The notes under the pieces: generated by a model
Seen by the model: only the letters and a program-made list of their open reading frames with translations
The model's database searches: none
What the model was told of the DNA's origin: nothing
Shown here: positions 16,585 to 26,631 of the stretch, piece after piece
Numbering within the stretch: the stretch's first letter is position 1
Layout: every line of letters starts with the position of its first letter
From: Nitrospira sp. MA-1
GTDB lineage: Bacteria; Nitrospirota; Nitrospiria; Nitrospirales; UBA8639
Direction of reading: 5' to 3'
NCBI GenBank assembly: GCA_032139905.1
Contig: JAQJDB010000006.1
Coordinates: forward strand, 806,001-870,000
DNA length: 64,000 bases
Program-made: the position numbers and the translations under genes

Positions 16585-19101
16585 TTAGGCGTTCACCCCA
16601 ACCACTTGATAGACGGAAAGGGGTCTTTGAATGCCTTTCAATGCGAGTTCTCCGAGCGGTTCGGTCGAGATCAGATTTCCAAGAAGGGATGCGACCTGTT
16701 CCGACACAAGGATTTGGCCGTGTTGGGCCTCGTTCCAGAGTCTGGATGCCAGATTGGTGACGGGGCCGATCGCGGCATAGTCCGTTCGTCCTTCAAATCC
16801 GATCGCACCGATCGTTGCATATCCGGTCGCAATACCGATGCCTACTCCGAGGGGAATGCAGCGTTTCTTCCATTGCTCTTCCAACGAAAAGACCTCACGT
16901 CGCATGGCGATTGCCATGCGCACCGCTTGTTCGGCGTGATTGGGACAGGGCTGCGGGTCGTTAAAATAGACCATGATGCCGTCGCCGGCAAATCGCTCAA
17001 GCGTTCCGCCAAATTGGGAGATCAGGTAACCCATCGCCGCCTGGTACTCACGGAGGACGGCCATCACCTCTTCGGGAGCCACCGTTTCAGTAAAGGGTGT
17101 GAATCCTCGAAGATCGATAAAGAGCACGGTGATTTTGCTGCGATGCCCTTTCAGGAAATCCTCGTGGTCACCCGACATGATCATGTCGGCCAGATTTTGG
17201 GGTAAGAACCTGGCTAATTTTTCTTTCTGTAATTGGACGAGTTCCTGTTCTTGTGCGCGTGCTCGAATCAGGTTGCCGACGCGAGCCAGGAGTTCGGGTT
17301 CGTCGAAGGGTTTGGACAGATAATCGTCGGCTCCTGCTTCCAGACTTTCAATACGTGCTTCGATTCCAGCGCGGGCTGTTAAGAAAATCACGGGGGTCGA
17401 TCGAAGAGTCTTATCGTTTCGAACGGCTTTCAAAAGGTCCTGTCCGCTCATTTTCGGCATCATGACATCCGTCAGGATTAATGCCGGACGCAAGTGTTGA
17501 GCTATCTCCAGGGCTTCCGCCCCGTCCCTGGCTACTACGATCTTATATTGTCTGTGCAATATTTTTTTGACGTACCCGCGCATATCGGCATTGTCATCGA
17601 CCACCAACACCAATGGGGCGTCCTTCTTTTCAGCGGGGGAAAGGAAAGACTCCTCGTCTATCTGTTCTTCTTCGGCTAGTCTTGGAAAAAAGGACCGATC
17701 CTCCTCGTCATCTTGAATGGCAAGCAGCTGATCGGCGGTCACGTTCCCGCGAGGCAACGTGATGGTAAACACAGAACCACGGCCGGGATCGCTTTCCACC
17801 GCAATTGTTCCCCCATGCAGCAGGACGATTTCCTTCACTAAGGCCAATCCGATTCCGCTGCCTTCATAGCGCCTCGTGGCACTGCTTTCCACTTGCGTGA
17901 ATCGGTCGAAAATTCGCCCTAATTGATCGGGCGGAATGCCGATGCCGTTGTCTTCAACCTCCAGTTCAATGGCATGTTCCTTGGAGGAGAGACGAATCCA
18001 CACTTGACCCTCATGGGGATCGCTGAACTTGAAGGCATTGGAGAGCAGATTATACAAAATCTTCTTCATTTGGAGTGGATCGGCCTCCAAGGGCACCGGT
18101 TGCATCAGGCCTTTCACATGGATGCGACGAGTCGGGCTGGAATCGAAGTTCATGACCACATTGCTCACGAGCGCAGCGAAATCCAGGCATCGTTTGTTCG
18201 GAGTGGTGCGACCGCTGTCGAATTTAGCCAGATCCAACAATTCATTGATGAGGAACAGGAGCCTGGAGGCATTCCGTAAGCCGGTCTGGACCACATCTTT
18301 GGCTTCTGCGCCTAGTGGAGATTTCAAGAGAGTCTTAAATGCACCTACCGCCAGAGTGAGCGGCGTGCGAATTTCATGGCTGATGTTTGCGAAGAACTCA
18401 CTTTTCAACCGATCCAGTTCGAGGAGTTTTTGGTTAGACGCCTCCAATTCAGCTCTGGCGCTTCGCTCAAAAAGCCGTGCTTGAAATTCGGCCCGCTGCA
18501 GTCGCTCGTAGAGGAAAACCGAGAAGAGTAATGCGACGCAGGTCCATACGAGAAAAAACGAATTTCCTATGGCTGCGTCGATATCCGCCGTCCCGGAGGT
18601 ACTGAGAAGATTCATTCCATAATACGACATGAGCGTTCCAGCTTGAGCGATCAGATGACTCGGCCAGGACACCGGCACAATGACCGCTGCGGCCAGGAAC
18701 ACCAGGTTGAGCCCGTTGTAATACTGGGCGGCGAATCCCCCAAGCACGACGGTCATCTGAACGATGCACAGATTGCCGATCAATACCCAAAGGATTAAGA
18801 ACGCATGTGGCGGGATTGCAGCAGGTTGGTATCTCACCAGCAGAAAGCAACCGAGGAGCCCTAACTCCAAAATCGTGCGTATGTCGAGAATCGCATCGAG
18901 ATGCTCTCGATGGAGGAGGACGTCGGCTACAATGAACGCAGGGTTGGCGACCAATCCCAAAAGATAAAGGACCGTCAGACGTTCCCAGGCAAAACGGGTG
19001 CACCAATTTGTGTAAGATTCGGATTCATGGAGCTGTGAACTGTCTTCCTTGTTTGTGGCGAGTCTTATGAACAAACTGCGTAACGTGGAGATGAGGGTCA
19101 T
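16585..19101 (-). CDS. Membrane histidine kinase-receiver-adenylate/guanylate cyclase fusion
   Basis: 838 residues. Residues 35-200 hold about six membrane helices. A HisKA domain carries the phospho-His in FFANISHEIRTPL (H242). A HATPase domain spans about 330-455 (DNGIGIPPDQLGRIFDRF, GSGIGLALV). A receiver spans about 495-615 with phospho-Asp D545 in LILTDVMMPKMSG and the Lys in YLSKPFD. A class III nucleotide cyclase spans about 650-815 with metal Asp D663 (FIDLRGFTPF) and D707 (FAGDGIMVYF), plus transition-state N783 and R787 (PVTNLASRLW), so it looks catalytically complete. A membrane signal probably controls cAMP or cGMP output through internal phosphotransfer; this is inferred. No linked response gene is adjacent. 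Confidence 0.93.
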   Translation of the reverse strand: MTLISTLRSLFIRLATNKEDSSQLHESESYTNWCTRFAWERLTVLYLLGLVANPAFIVADVLLHREHLDAILDIRTILELGLLGCFLLVRYQPAAIPPHAFLILWVLIGNLCIVQMTVVLGGFAAQYYNGLNLVFLAAAVIVPVSWPSHLIAQAGTLMSYYGMNLLSTSGTADIDAAIGNSFFLVWTCVALLFSVFLYERLQRAEFQARLFERSARAELEASNQKLLELDRLKSEFFANISHEIRTPLTLAVGAFKTLLKSPLGAEAKDVVQTGLRNASRLLFLINELLDLAKFDSGRTTPNKRCLDFAALVSNVVMNFDSSPTRRIHVKGLMQPVPLEADPLQMKKILYNLLSNAFKFSDPHEGQVWIRLSSKEHAIELEVEDNGIGIPPDQLGRIFDRFTQVESSATRRYEGSGIGLALVKEIVLLHGGTIAVESDPGRGSVFTITLPRGNVTADQLLAIQDDEEDRSFFPRLAEEEQIDEESFLSPAEKKDAPLVLVVDDNADMRGYVKKILHRQYKIVVARDGAEALEIAQHLRPALILTDVMMPKMSGQDLLKAVRNDKTLRSTPVIFLTARAGIEARIESLEAGADDYLSKPFDEPELLARVGNLIRARAQEQELVQLQKEKLARFLPQNLADMIMSGDHEDFLKGHRSKITVLFIDLRGFTPFTETVAPEEVMAVLREYQAAMGYLISQFGGTLERFAGDGIMVYFNDPQPCPNHAEQAVRMAIAMRREVFSLEEQWKKRCIPLGVGIGIATGYATIGAIGFEGRTDYAAIGPVTNLASRLWNEAQHGQILVSEQVASLLGNLISTEPLGELALKGIQRPLSVYQVVGVNA

Positions 19102-19690
19102 CGTGAACCTCGGAAGGATCTGGATAGTTTGAATAATCTATCCATCGATCACCGCCTTGACCGCGCTAAAGTTATGCGCAGTTTGCTCAATAAATGATGC
19201 GGCCCAAGGAAAAAGCCAATGAGAAGAGAAAGAAGGGCCATGCACACCCCCAAGGACTACACGAGTGGGAAGTATTTATTACTGTGACGTATGAATTACT
19301 CCTTTGGTTGATATCCGAACACGAAGGTTTGACCCATGTGAGCAGCCGACCTCATCCGGTCAACCGACCGGAAAGGCAGGAAGTCTTGGGGTCCGCCGGG
19401 TTCCCGGGCACTTATCGCTGATTGTCGAGATCATGAGTAATACGGTTTCTTGCCGGTACGGGGTCTTCAGAAAAAAGCCCCGGCCAGTGTGTTAGGAACT
19501 GACGTGAGTGTGTCGGCCGCTGGCCGTCCGTTCTGCATCCGGTCTGCCACGATCCCGTGAAAAGAGACCGTCAGACTATAGACAAACCACTCATTAACTT
19601 CAAATTCCCTCAACCCCTTTCAACGGAGGAACATTAGGGAGATAATTGGAGAGAAACGTTTGTGGGGACTATCAGGATGCCAGGTTAGTC
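19102..19690. other. About 590 bases without a supported gene
   Basis: Lies between the start of the kinase-cyclase gene and the end of the debranching gene, both on the minus strand. A GC-rich imperfect hairpin (GCCGG...GGGG / CCCCGGC) occurs near 19453-19490 without a T-run. No gene or clear regulatory RNA was recognised. Confidence 0.5.
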
Positions 19691-21775
19691 TTACTTTTGG
19701 AGAGTGTGGTTTTCTTTTGTTTCTCTGTTGGCGGAAGGTTGAATGAGATGCCAGGCGCGGAGGATTTCGGCGACGGTCCAGGCTTGGGCGATGCAACCTT
19801 GCGGAGCAAAGGGTGGTTGTCCGTCAAAAATTTCGCCGAGCGTCCCCAGGCCGTAATCATTGAGATGATGAGCCATCGGGACAAGATGAGACAGCGCAAC
19901 TTCGGCATTGTGATAGACCCGAAAATGTGCCAGCACGAAAGGACCCAGGAGCCAGCCCCAGACCGTGCCCTGATGATAGGCTCTATCCCTCTGCCGGATA
20001 TCTCCTTCATATTGTCCCACATATTGGGAATCATCCTGTCCCAAGCTGCGTAATCCATATGTTGTGTAGAGATGTTGGGCGCAATAGTCGACGACCGCAT
20101 GCTGCTGCTTGTAGGTGAGCGGACTGTGTGGCAACGATACGGCGAACAATTGATTGGGGCGTGGGGCCGGATCATGGCCATGCGGTCCGTCCAGCACGTC
20201 ATAGCAGCGGTGTAATGGTTCGTCCCAGAACCGTTGAAAGGAGGCGTGGATGGCCTTGGCTGTTTGCAGAAATTCCTCGTGCGGTTCTTTCAAGGTTTTG
20301 GCCAATTGTCCCAAGGTAAGCCAGGCTTGATACCACAGCGCATTGATTTCGATCGGTTTGCCGATGCGGGGCGTCACGACCCAGTCTCCGATCTTGGCAT
20401 CCATCCAGGTGAGCTGCACCCCCGTCTCCCCGGCATGAAGGAGGTGATCGGCGGGATCCATGCCGATTCCAAACCTGGTGCCCTTGCGGTACCACGCCAG
20501 CATCTCGACAAGCACGGGAAAGATCGTTTTGAGAAAGGCGTGGTCATCGGAGGCGTCCACATATTGGCGGACAGCCTCGACGTACCAGAGCGTGGCATCG
20601 ACACTATTGTATTCCGGCGCTTCTCCCTCCTCGGGGAATCGGTTGGGAAGCATGCCTTGGTCGGCATATTGCGCAAAGGTGGAAAGAATGCTGCGAGCGA
20701 TGTCAAAGCGTTTGGTGGGCAGCGTCAGTCCGGGCAGGCTGATCATGGTGTCTCTCCCCCAATCTCCAAACCAATGATAGCCGGCGATGATCGTATGGCC
20801 GGTGTCGTTGGGTGAGAGGGGACGAGAGGCAATGAACTGGTCGGCGGCCAGTGTGAGCTGTTGGATCCAGGCCGGCCCGTTCGAGTGTGAATGTTTTGTC
20901 GTTGATTCCGATTGGAGCAATGCCGTTTCATGACGTCGGCGTGATTCGAAACAGGAAGCAGCGGGTCTGGACGGCTTTAGACGGATGCTGGCCATCCAGG
21001 TCATCTGTTCGCCTGGTTTTAAGTCGAGGCTCCAGGTGCCGATGTGCAGATGATGCTCCCGATCGGGAAGTCCGCGCTCCCGTTCCAGGGGCAGATGATA
21101 ATTGTGAAACCAGGTACTGACGCTCTCTACCAACCCTTCCGACGCGGATAGGATAAACGGAGAGCCTCCTGCGGGCAGAATTTGTAGTCCATGGGGTACG
21201 GGCGTGGTGGAGAATTCCGGCAGGGTGTCCAGCGTCGTCCCGTGATAATCCCGATGATTAATAAAGGCGTGCAGATTGAGCCGAACCGGCAGGGTTCCCC
21301 GGATCAAGGTATACCTGACATACGTGGTATTCTCCCCCGGCTCCATCCAAATTCGTTTTTCCAATTGTGTGTCGGCGATGGCAAACGTCCAGACCGGCGT
21401 GGTGCCTTCCAAACGGAACCGCTCCAGATATAAAAAGCCGGTGGGTGCAATCGTGCCTCCATCCCAATGATTTGTTGAAAGTTGTACCGTCTGCTCCCGG
21501 TATTTCACGGTCTCTTCCAGCTTGCTGACTAATAAGGTCCGCCCGAGAGGTGGCTTGAGTGCGGCCATCAATAGCCCGTGATATCGGCGGGTGAGAGAGC
21601 CGGCTACCGTGCCGGAGGCGAACCCTCCGATGCCGTTAGTGACGAGCCATTCCCGGCGTTCCGCCATCCAGATATCTCCGCATATCTCCCTGCCAAAATC
21701 CACGATCTGTGGCAGGATGGAGGCGGGCAGGGGAGGTGGGATGTCCTGGTGTTGTTGTCTTCGGTCGGGAGACAT
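19691..21775 (-). CDS. Amylo-alpha-1,6-glucosidase (glycogen-debranching, GDE C-terminal type)
   Basis: 694 residues. Hydrolyses alpha-1,6 branch stubs in glycogen or related glucans. N-terminal part: REWLVTNGIGGFASGTVAGS and RRYHGLLMAAL, the start of the GDE N-terminal domain. The catalytic six-hairpin part contains YHWFGDWGRDTMISLPGLTL, FPEEGEAPEYNSVDATLWYV and GTLGEIFDGQPPFAPQGC, all hallmarks of archaeal/bacterial GDE. No signal peptide. It begins 3 bases after the stop of the GH63 gene, so the two form an operon. Two decayed copies of its 3' end lie at 15165-15290 and 16334-16519. Confidence 0.93.
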   Translation of the reverse strand: MSPDRRQQHQDIPPPLPASILPQIVDFGREICGDIWMAERREWLVTNGIGGFASGTVAGSLTRRYHGLLMAALKPPLGRTLLVSKLEETVKYREQTVQLSTNHWDGGTIAPTGFLYLERFRLEGTTPVWTFAIADTQLEKRIWMEPGENTTYVRYTLIRGTLPVRLNLHAFINHRDYHGTTLDTLPEFSTTPVPHGLQILPAGGSPFILSASEGLVESVSTWFHNYHLPLERERGLPDREHHLHIGTWSLDLKPGEQMTWMASIRLKPSRPAASCFESRRRHETALLQSESTTKHSHSNGPAWIQQLTLAADQFIASRPLSPNDTGHTIIAGYHWFGDWGRDTMISLPGLTLPTKRFDIARSILSTFAQYADQGMLPNRFPEEGEAPEYNSVDATLWYVEAVRQYVDASDDHAFLKTIFPVLVEMLAWYRKGTRFGIGMDPADHLLHAGETGVQLTWMDAKIGDWVVTPRIGKPIEINALWYQAWLTLGQLAKTLKEPHEEFLQTAKAIHASFQRFWDEPLHRCYDVLDGPHGHDPAPRPNQLFAVSLPHSPLTYKQQHAVVDYCAQHLYTTYGLRSLGQDDSQYVGQYEGDIRQRDRAYHQGTVWGWLLGPFVLAHFRVYHNAEVALSHLVPMAHHLNDYGLGTLGEIFDGQPPFAPQGCIAQAWTVAEILRAWHLIQPSANRETKENHTLQK

Positions 21776-21778
21776 ATC

Positions 21779-24448
21779 CTATTCTCCTGATTGTTCCAAT
21801 AGCTTGGTGACAAGTCCGGTCCATCCGGTTTGATGGCTGGCACCCAATCCGGCCCCGTTGTCCCCGTGAAAATATTCGTAAAATAACAAATGATCCCGCC
21901 AATGCGGATCGTGCTGAAACATGGCGACTCCTCCGTTGACCGGTCGATGGCCCGCCGTATCACGAAGGAAGATGCGATTGAGGCGACGAGAAATTTCCGC
22001 CGCGACTTGCCACAAGGTTTGTTGCGATCCCGACCCGGTTGGGCATTCAACGGTGAGATGGTCACCAAAAAAATGATGGAATTTTTGCAACGATTCGATA
22101 AGCAGAAAATTCACCGGAAACCAAATCGGTCCTCTCCAATTGGAGTTGCCGCCGAACATCCCTGTTTTTGATTCGGCCGGTTCATAATCCACGCGATGTT
22201 CATGTCCATTCAGATGGAGCACATAGGGATGATCGTGATGGTATTTGGATAAGGCTCGTATGCCATAGGTGGAGAGAAATTCCTCTTCATCCAACATGTA
22301 CTTCATGACTCTGGGGAGTTGCTCCTGATCCACAATGGAAAGCATCCGGCGCACTCTTCCATCCGGAAGACTGGTTGAACAGACATGACGCCGGAATTCC
22401 GGCCGATTCTCAATAAACCATAATAGCCGCCGTTTGAAGCCGGGCAACGCATCCACCACCTCCGGCTCCAACGTTTCAACGGCAAAGAGAGGAATCAACC
22501 CCACCATGGACCGGACCTTCATTTGTTGAGAATGGCCGTTCGGGATATGCAGCATGTCATAATAAAATCCGTCCGTCTCATCCCACAGAGAGGCTTCGTG
22601 ATTGCCTTCCCCGAAGTGATTGATGGCATGAGAAATGTAGACAAAATGTTCAAAGAACTTGCTGGCCACATCGCCATAGGCCGGATCATGTCGTGCCAGT
22701 TCCAACGCAATAGCCAGCATATTCAGACAGTACATGCCCATCCAACTCGTGCCGTCCGATTGATCGATATATCCGCCTGTGGGCAGTGGTGCTGACCGGT
22801 CGAAGACGCCGATATTATCCAGTCCGAGAAAGCCGCCTTGAAAAATATTGCGCCCATCGGCATCTTTTCGATTCACCCACCAGGTAAAGTTCAGCAGGAG
22901 TTTATGGAATATCTTGGCCAACCACACACGGTCGGCTTTGCCCCTGATGCGTTTTTCAATTTTATACACCCGCCAGGCGGCCCAGGCGTGGACGGGCGGA
23001 TTCACATCGCCGAACGCCCACTCATACGCGGGAATTTGCCCGTTGGGATGCATATACCATTCTCTGACCAATAACCGGAGTTGATCTTTCGCGAAGTCCG
23101 GGTCCACCAGGGCTAATGGGACGCAATGAAAGGCGAGGTCCCAGGCCGCAAACCACGGGTATTCCCATTTGTCGGGCATGGAAATGATGTCTTCATTGTA
23201 GAGGTGTTTCCAATCCGCGTTCCGGCCATTTTCGCGGCCTGCGGGCGGCGGTGGCTCTGTGGGATCTCCGGCCAGCCAGGTGCGCACGTCAAAATGATAG
23301 AACTGTTTGCTCCACAGCATCCCGGCAAACGCCTGACGCTGAACGTTTTGCGCGTCCTTGGATTGCGCCGTTCCGAGTCGTTTGGCAAAAAACTCATCCG
23401 CATCCAGTTGCCGTGCAGGGAAAATGGTTTCAAACTCTTTGCCCAACTGTCCCTCGGTCGGAGGTAAATTGGTCAATCGGAGTCGATAGGTGACGCATTG
23501 TCCAGGGGCAATTAGGGGATGATAATGAACCGCAGCCTTCGTTCCCACCTGTTCCGGGTTCACCGCCTCTTTTGTGCCGGCGACGATAAAGTCATTGATC
23601 CCGTCTTTAACGTACGGATTGCCGTTGGGCACCCCATACAGCCGTTGCATGTTGGTGTCATTTTCCGTAAACAGCAATTCCGGAGTCCCTTCGCTTAACA
23701 ACCACCGCGATCCATACTGTTCATGGTCGAGGTGGATGACTTGCGCATCGCCAAGGTCCTCATCCCGATTGAGTGTGGGACGGGGAGCATGTGGCGTCCA
23801 GGACCAGGTATTGCGAAACCAGATGGTCGGCAATACATGAAGCTCCGCAAAATCAGGCCCCCGGTTGTGAGCGGTGATCCGGATGAGGATGTCTTCGTGC
23901 GTCGCTTTGGCATATTCGATAAACACGTCGAAGTACCGGTTGTCATCAAAGATACCCGTGTCCATCAACTCATATTCCCAATCGTGTTTGCCGCGCTTCC
24001 GGTTTTCTTCCATCAATTGGGCATAGGGAAACGGGTGTTGGGGATATTTATATAAAAACTTCATGTAGGAATGCGTCGGCGTGGAGTCCAGGTAAAAGTA
24101 ATATTCTTTGACGTCCTCCCCGTGATTGCCTTCGTTCCCGGTTAATCCATACAACCGTTCCTTCAGAATGGGATCTTTTCCGTTCCAGAGAGCCAGTGCA
24201 AAACAAATCTGCTGGTGACGGTCGCAGATTCCCCCGATGCCATCTTCGCCCCACCGATAGGCCCGTGAACGTGATTGGTCATGAGAGAAGTATTCCCATG
24301 CGTCTCCATGAGGGCTGTAATCCTCACGGACCGTGCCCCATTGCCGCTCACTCAGGTAGGGTCCCCAACGTTTCCAATGCACCGTTCGCTTTTTAGATTC
24401 TTCGAGCCGTATTTCTTCTTGTGTCAGACGGGGTGTTGCTTCGGACAT
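21779..24448 (-). CDS. GH63-type glucosidase (mannosyl-oligosaccharide glucosidase-like)
   Basis: 889 residues with the long N-terminus of bacterial GH63-like proteins: [20 protein letters not shown] and [20 protein letters not shown]. The catalytic helical barrel contains [38 protein letters not shown] and [16 protein letters not shown]. Bacterial relatives cleave alpha-glucosides; the exact substrate is unknown. No signal peptide, so cytoplasmic. It is the first gene of a two-gene operon with the debranching enzyme (3-base gap). This pair and the GH15 gene suggest turnover of an internal alpha-glucan or trehalose-type store. Confidence 0.92.
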   Translation of the reverse strand: MSEATPRLTQEEIRLEESKKRTVHWKRWGPYLSERQWGTVREDYSPHGDAWEYFSHDQSRSRAYRWGEDGIGGICDRHQQICFALALWNGKDPILKERLYGLTGNEGNHGEDVKEYYFYLDSTPTHSYMKFLYKYPQHPFPYAQLMEENRKRGKHDWEYELMDTGIFDDNRYFDVFIEYAKATHEDILIRITAHNRGPDFAELHVLPTIWFRNTWSWTPHAPRPTLNRDEDLGDAQVIHLDHEQYGSRWLLSEGTPELLFTENDTNMQRLYGVPNGNPYVKDGINDFIVAGTKEAVNPEQVGTKAAVHYHPLIAPGQCVTYRLRLTNLPPTEGQLGKEFETIFPARQLDADEFFAKRLGTAQSKDAQNVQRQAFAGMLWSKQFYHFDVRTWLAGDPTEPPPPAGRENGRNADWKHLYNEDIISMPDKWEYPWFAAWDLAFHCVPLALVDPDFAKDQLRLLVREWYMHPNGQIPAYEWAFGDVNPPVHAWAAWRVYKIEKRIRGKADRVWLAKIFHKLLLNFTWWVNRKDADGRNIFQGGFLGLDNIGVFDRSAPLPTGGYIDQSDGTSWMGMYCLNMLAIALELARHDPAYGDVASKFFEHFVYISHAINHFGEGNHEASLWDETDGFYYDMLHIPNGHSQQMKVRSMVGLIPLFAVETLEPEVVDALPGFKRRLLWFIENRPEFRRHVCSTSLPDGRVRRMLSIVDQEQLPRVMKYMLDEEEFLSTYGIRALSKYHHDHPYVLHLNGHEHRVDYEPAESKTGMFGGNSNWRGPIWFPVNFLLIESLQKFHHFFGDHLTVECPTGSGSQQTLWQVAAEISRRLNRIFLRDTAGHRPVNGGVAMFQHDPHWRDHLLFYEYFHGDNGAGLGASHQTGWTGLVTKLLEQSGE

Positions 24449-25130
24449 GGACGAGGCTCCCTATGGCAGATGTTTGAGGGTTTATGGCTGAAGTCTTTGC
24501 AGGACATGGCTGGTCGGGTCACGAATCATCTATCCACGGGAACATCCCAGCTCCGAAGTCCGGAGGCTCACAGGCTTCCATAACGGAAAACGGTTCTGAA
24601 ATCTTGGCAATGTGTCACACAGTTGGGTGAAGGGTTGGTAGCCAAACAGGCCTGTGGGGAAGTGGTTGTTTGCACGTTAAAAGACTCCTGTCGGGCTTCC
24701 TTGCTCTGTTTCATAATTTTCATGTTCTCCCAGGATCTTCACGACTAGTGTATCACGAAAAAACCGTTAACTGGTCTGGGTATGTTCGGCCAGGAATAGA
24801 GGGATCAACCCCCACAAGTTCTTCATCAGGCCGTGGAATATTTCTTGATCTTCCGAAGAAACTTACAGGATTTCAGGAACAATCGTTCAGGGATCATAAG
24901 GAAATGGTGGTTCGAGCCATGCGATGTTGCTCTCAGAACAAGCCTTTCAGCAAGGCTCAAAACAGGCTCTATAAAGTCCCGTGCCTCCCCTTGTTGTCAT
25001 CCCGAGAGCAACGAGGGATCTGTGCCCAGGTAGACTAGCCGGATGCTTCGTGCACCTGCCCTGAGTCCTTCGGCTTTTACTCAGGATAAACTCCGTCGAA
25101 GGGGCTCGGCATGATAATTCGGTTCTCGGA
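24449..25130. repeat. Intergenic stretch with dispersed repeats
   Basis: Upstream region of the glucosidase operon. Two repeat types are visible: ttgtcatcccgagagcaacg followed by agggatctgtgccca (about 24996-25030), and gagtccttcggcttttactc followed by aggataaactccgtcgaagg (about 25062-25102). The second directly precedes the decayed M20 peptidase tail. No gene was recognised. Confidence 0.55.
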
Positions 25131-25145
25131 AAGAGAAACCAAGGC

Positions 25146-25352
25146 CTAGCGGGCTGCGACTTCAACCAGGGTTTCGTAATAAATTCGGATTCCCTTTTCG
25201 AATTGGTCGACAGGGATTCGCTCAGCGTCACTGTGGATGGACGTGGCGAGTTCAGTGGTGAGCACGAGGGGCAGAATGCCATAGCACTTGGCCCCGCGCA
25301 GACGAAACATCCTCGAATCGGTTCCGAAAGGGACAATCATCGGCACGACGGG
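25146..25352 (-). pseudogene. 3'-end duplicate of the M20 peptidase gene
   Basis: Encodes VPFGTDSRMFRLRGAKCYGI, LPLVLTTELATSIHSDAERI and the ending IYYETLVEVAAR, the last 66 or so residues of the intact peptidase at 29311. The DNA is about 90 percent identical over about 220 bases (25131-25352 versus 29298-29518), beginning about 15 bases past the stop codon and ending sharply at cggcac(g/a)acgg. Upstream peptidase sequence is absent. It is in direct orientation with the intact copy, and the two bracket the transporter module. Confidence 0.88.
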
Positions 25353-25407
25353 GTGTCAAAGTTTAAATTGCTTAATAACTAAAGGGTAACCTTAATGGTC
25401 TTAACCC

Positions 25408-26631
25408 CTAGAAAGAAGCACCGACCCAGGCACCGAGGACGACAGCGTCGTCGATGTTGCCGGTGCCGCCGGGGTTGTGAATGTATTGAACCGAAGGCTG
25501 GATGTAGAAGCTAGGAATGATCCGGATGCGGTGCGCGAGTTCGTACACCATTTCATAGGTCTTGTCCTCGCCAAGCGATTCGCCATATTCATCGCTGAAC
25601 TGGGCATAGGTTGTGTATGCAATGGTGAGGTCATCCGGCCGCGAGGGAATCAGCCCCGTGTAGAGGGCGCCGATATTGGCCTGTAACGGTGTCTTGGCGA
25701 CGTCATCCTGATCGGAATAGCTCAGCAGGCCAAATAGCTTGAGCCCATCGGCAACCTCGACATCGGCATGGCCGTAAAAGCGTACAAAATGGTTTGTTGT
25801 GCCGGTACCGTCGAAGTCTTCAAAGTCGAAGAATGCATTGACGACGCCGACATAGACACGGGCCGGGCGGTCGAAAACATCGGGCGACCAGTCATACTGG
25901 GACAGAATGGATACGCCGTCGTCGTCGCGTATGCTGTAGTTGACGCCATGGTCCTTAAAGTTAAACATGTCTTTGCCAATCAGATAGGCACCGAGTTTGA
26001 ACTGATGCTGCGCTGAAGGCTCGTATTTTATCCGGCCGCCCAAGACGGCAAAAGGAAAGGAGGTTAGGGCATTTTCAAGCAGCAATGCGCGGATGGGACC
26101 GTTGATTGCTGTGCTAAGCGAATAAAAATAGAGCGGCGACAATGCAAAGTCCAGATCGGCTGATACCCGACCGAGCTTGATCGCCCAGGCATTGCCGAAC
26201 GACTTTTCCAGCCAGAACTCGTAGAGATAGTTGGTCTGACCTCCGAAGATGGCCATGGGATTGTAGATTCCGCCTACGGACTCGCCGATGCTGTTACCAT
26301 GACGATTAACATAGGAGATTTTGAAGGTCATCCCCTCCAGGCCCAGCAGCCTTTCAAGATCCGTGTTTAGCCCGGCGTAGACTTGCCCTACAAAGCCCTT
26401 GTCGGATTCAATACCCCCGGAAACATTCGCGGCGAAGATTGAATCATAGTAGATGAAAGGCCGAACGCCTGAATCCACGAGCAAATCGCGGAGTCCCCAC
26501 CAGTTGCCGGTGAGCTGTTTCCGTTCATACCATGCCTCGTCTGTCAACTGCGCCGTGGCAGTCGTGGCAATGCTCGATGATAACGATAGGGCGATGACGA
26601 TGAGGGTGCACGCTGAATAGGTTCCACTCAT
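25408..26631 (-). CDS. OprB-family carbohydrate-selective porin
   Basis: About 407 residues from ATG 26631. A signal peptide (TLIVIALSLSSSIATTATA) precedes QLTDEAWYERKQLTGNWWGL and RDLLVDSGVRPFIYYDSIFA, the classic start of OprB porins. The beta-barrel ends in a C-terminal Phe (VLGAWVGASF), as expected for outer-membrane insertion. The family forms 16-strand channels for sugars and polyols. It is the third gene in line after a solute-binding protein and a truncated permease. Its start region overlaps the end of the truncated permease frame, which suggests a deletion brought it close. The module looks imported: more GC-rich, with relatives typical of Proteobacteria by content. Confidence 0.9.
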   Translation of the reverse strand: MSGTYSACTLIVIALSLSSSIATTATAQLTDEAWYERKQLTGNWWGLRDLLVDSGVRPFIYYDSIFAANVSGGIESDKGFVGQVYAGLNTDLERLLGLEGMTFKISYVNRHGNSIGESVGGIYNPMAIFGGQTNYLYEFWLEKSFGNAWAIKLGRVSADLDFALSPLYFYSLSTAINGPIRALLLENALTSFPFAVLGGRIKYEPSAQHQFKLGAYLIGKDMFNFKDHGVNYSIRDDDGVSILSQYDWSPDVFDRPARVYVGVVNAFFDFEDFDGTGTTNHFVRFYGHADVEVADGLKLFGLLSYSDQDDVAKTPLQANIGALYTGLIPSRPDDLTIAYTTYAQFSDEYGESLGEDKTYEMVYELAHRIRIIPSFYIQPSVQYIHNPGGTGNIDDAVVLGAWVGASF

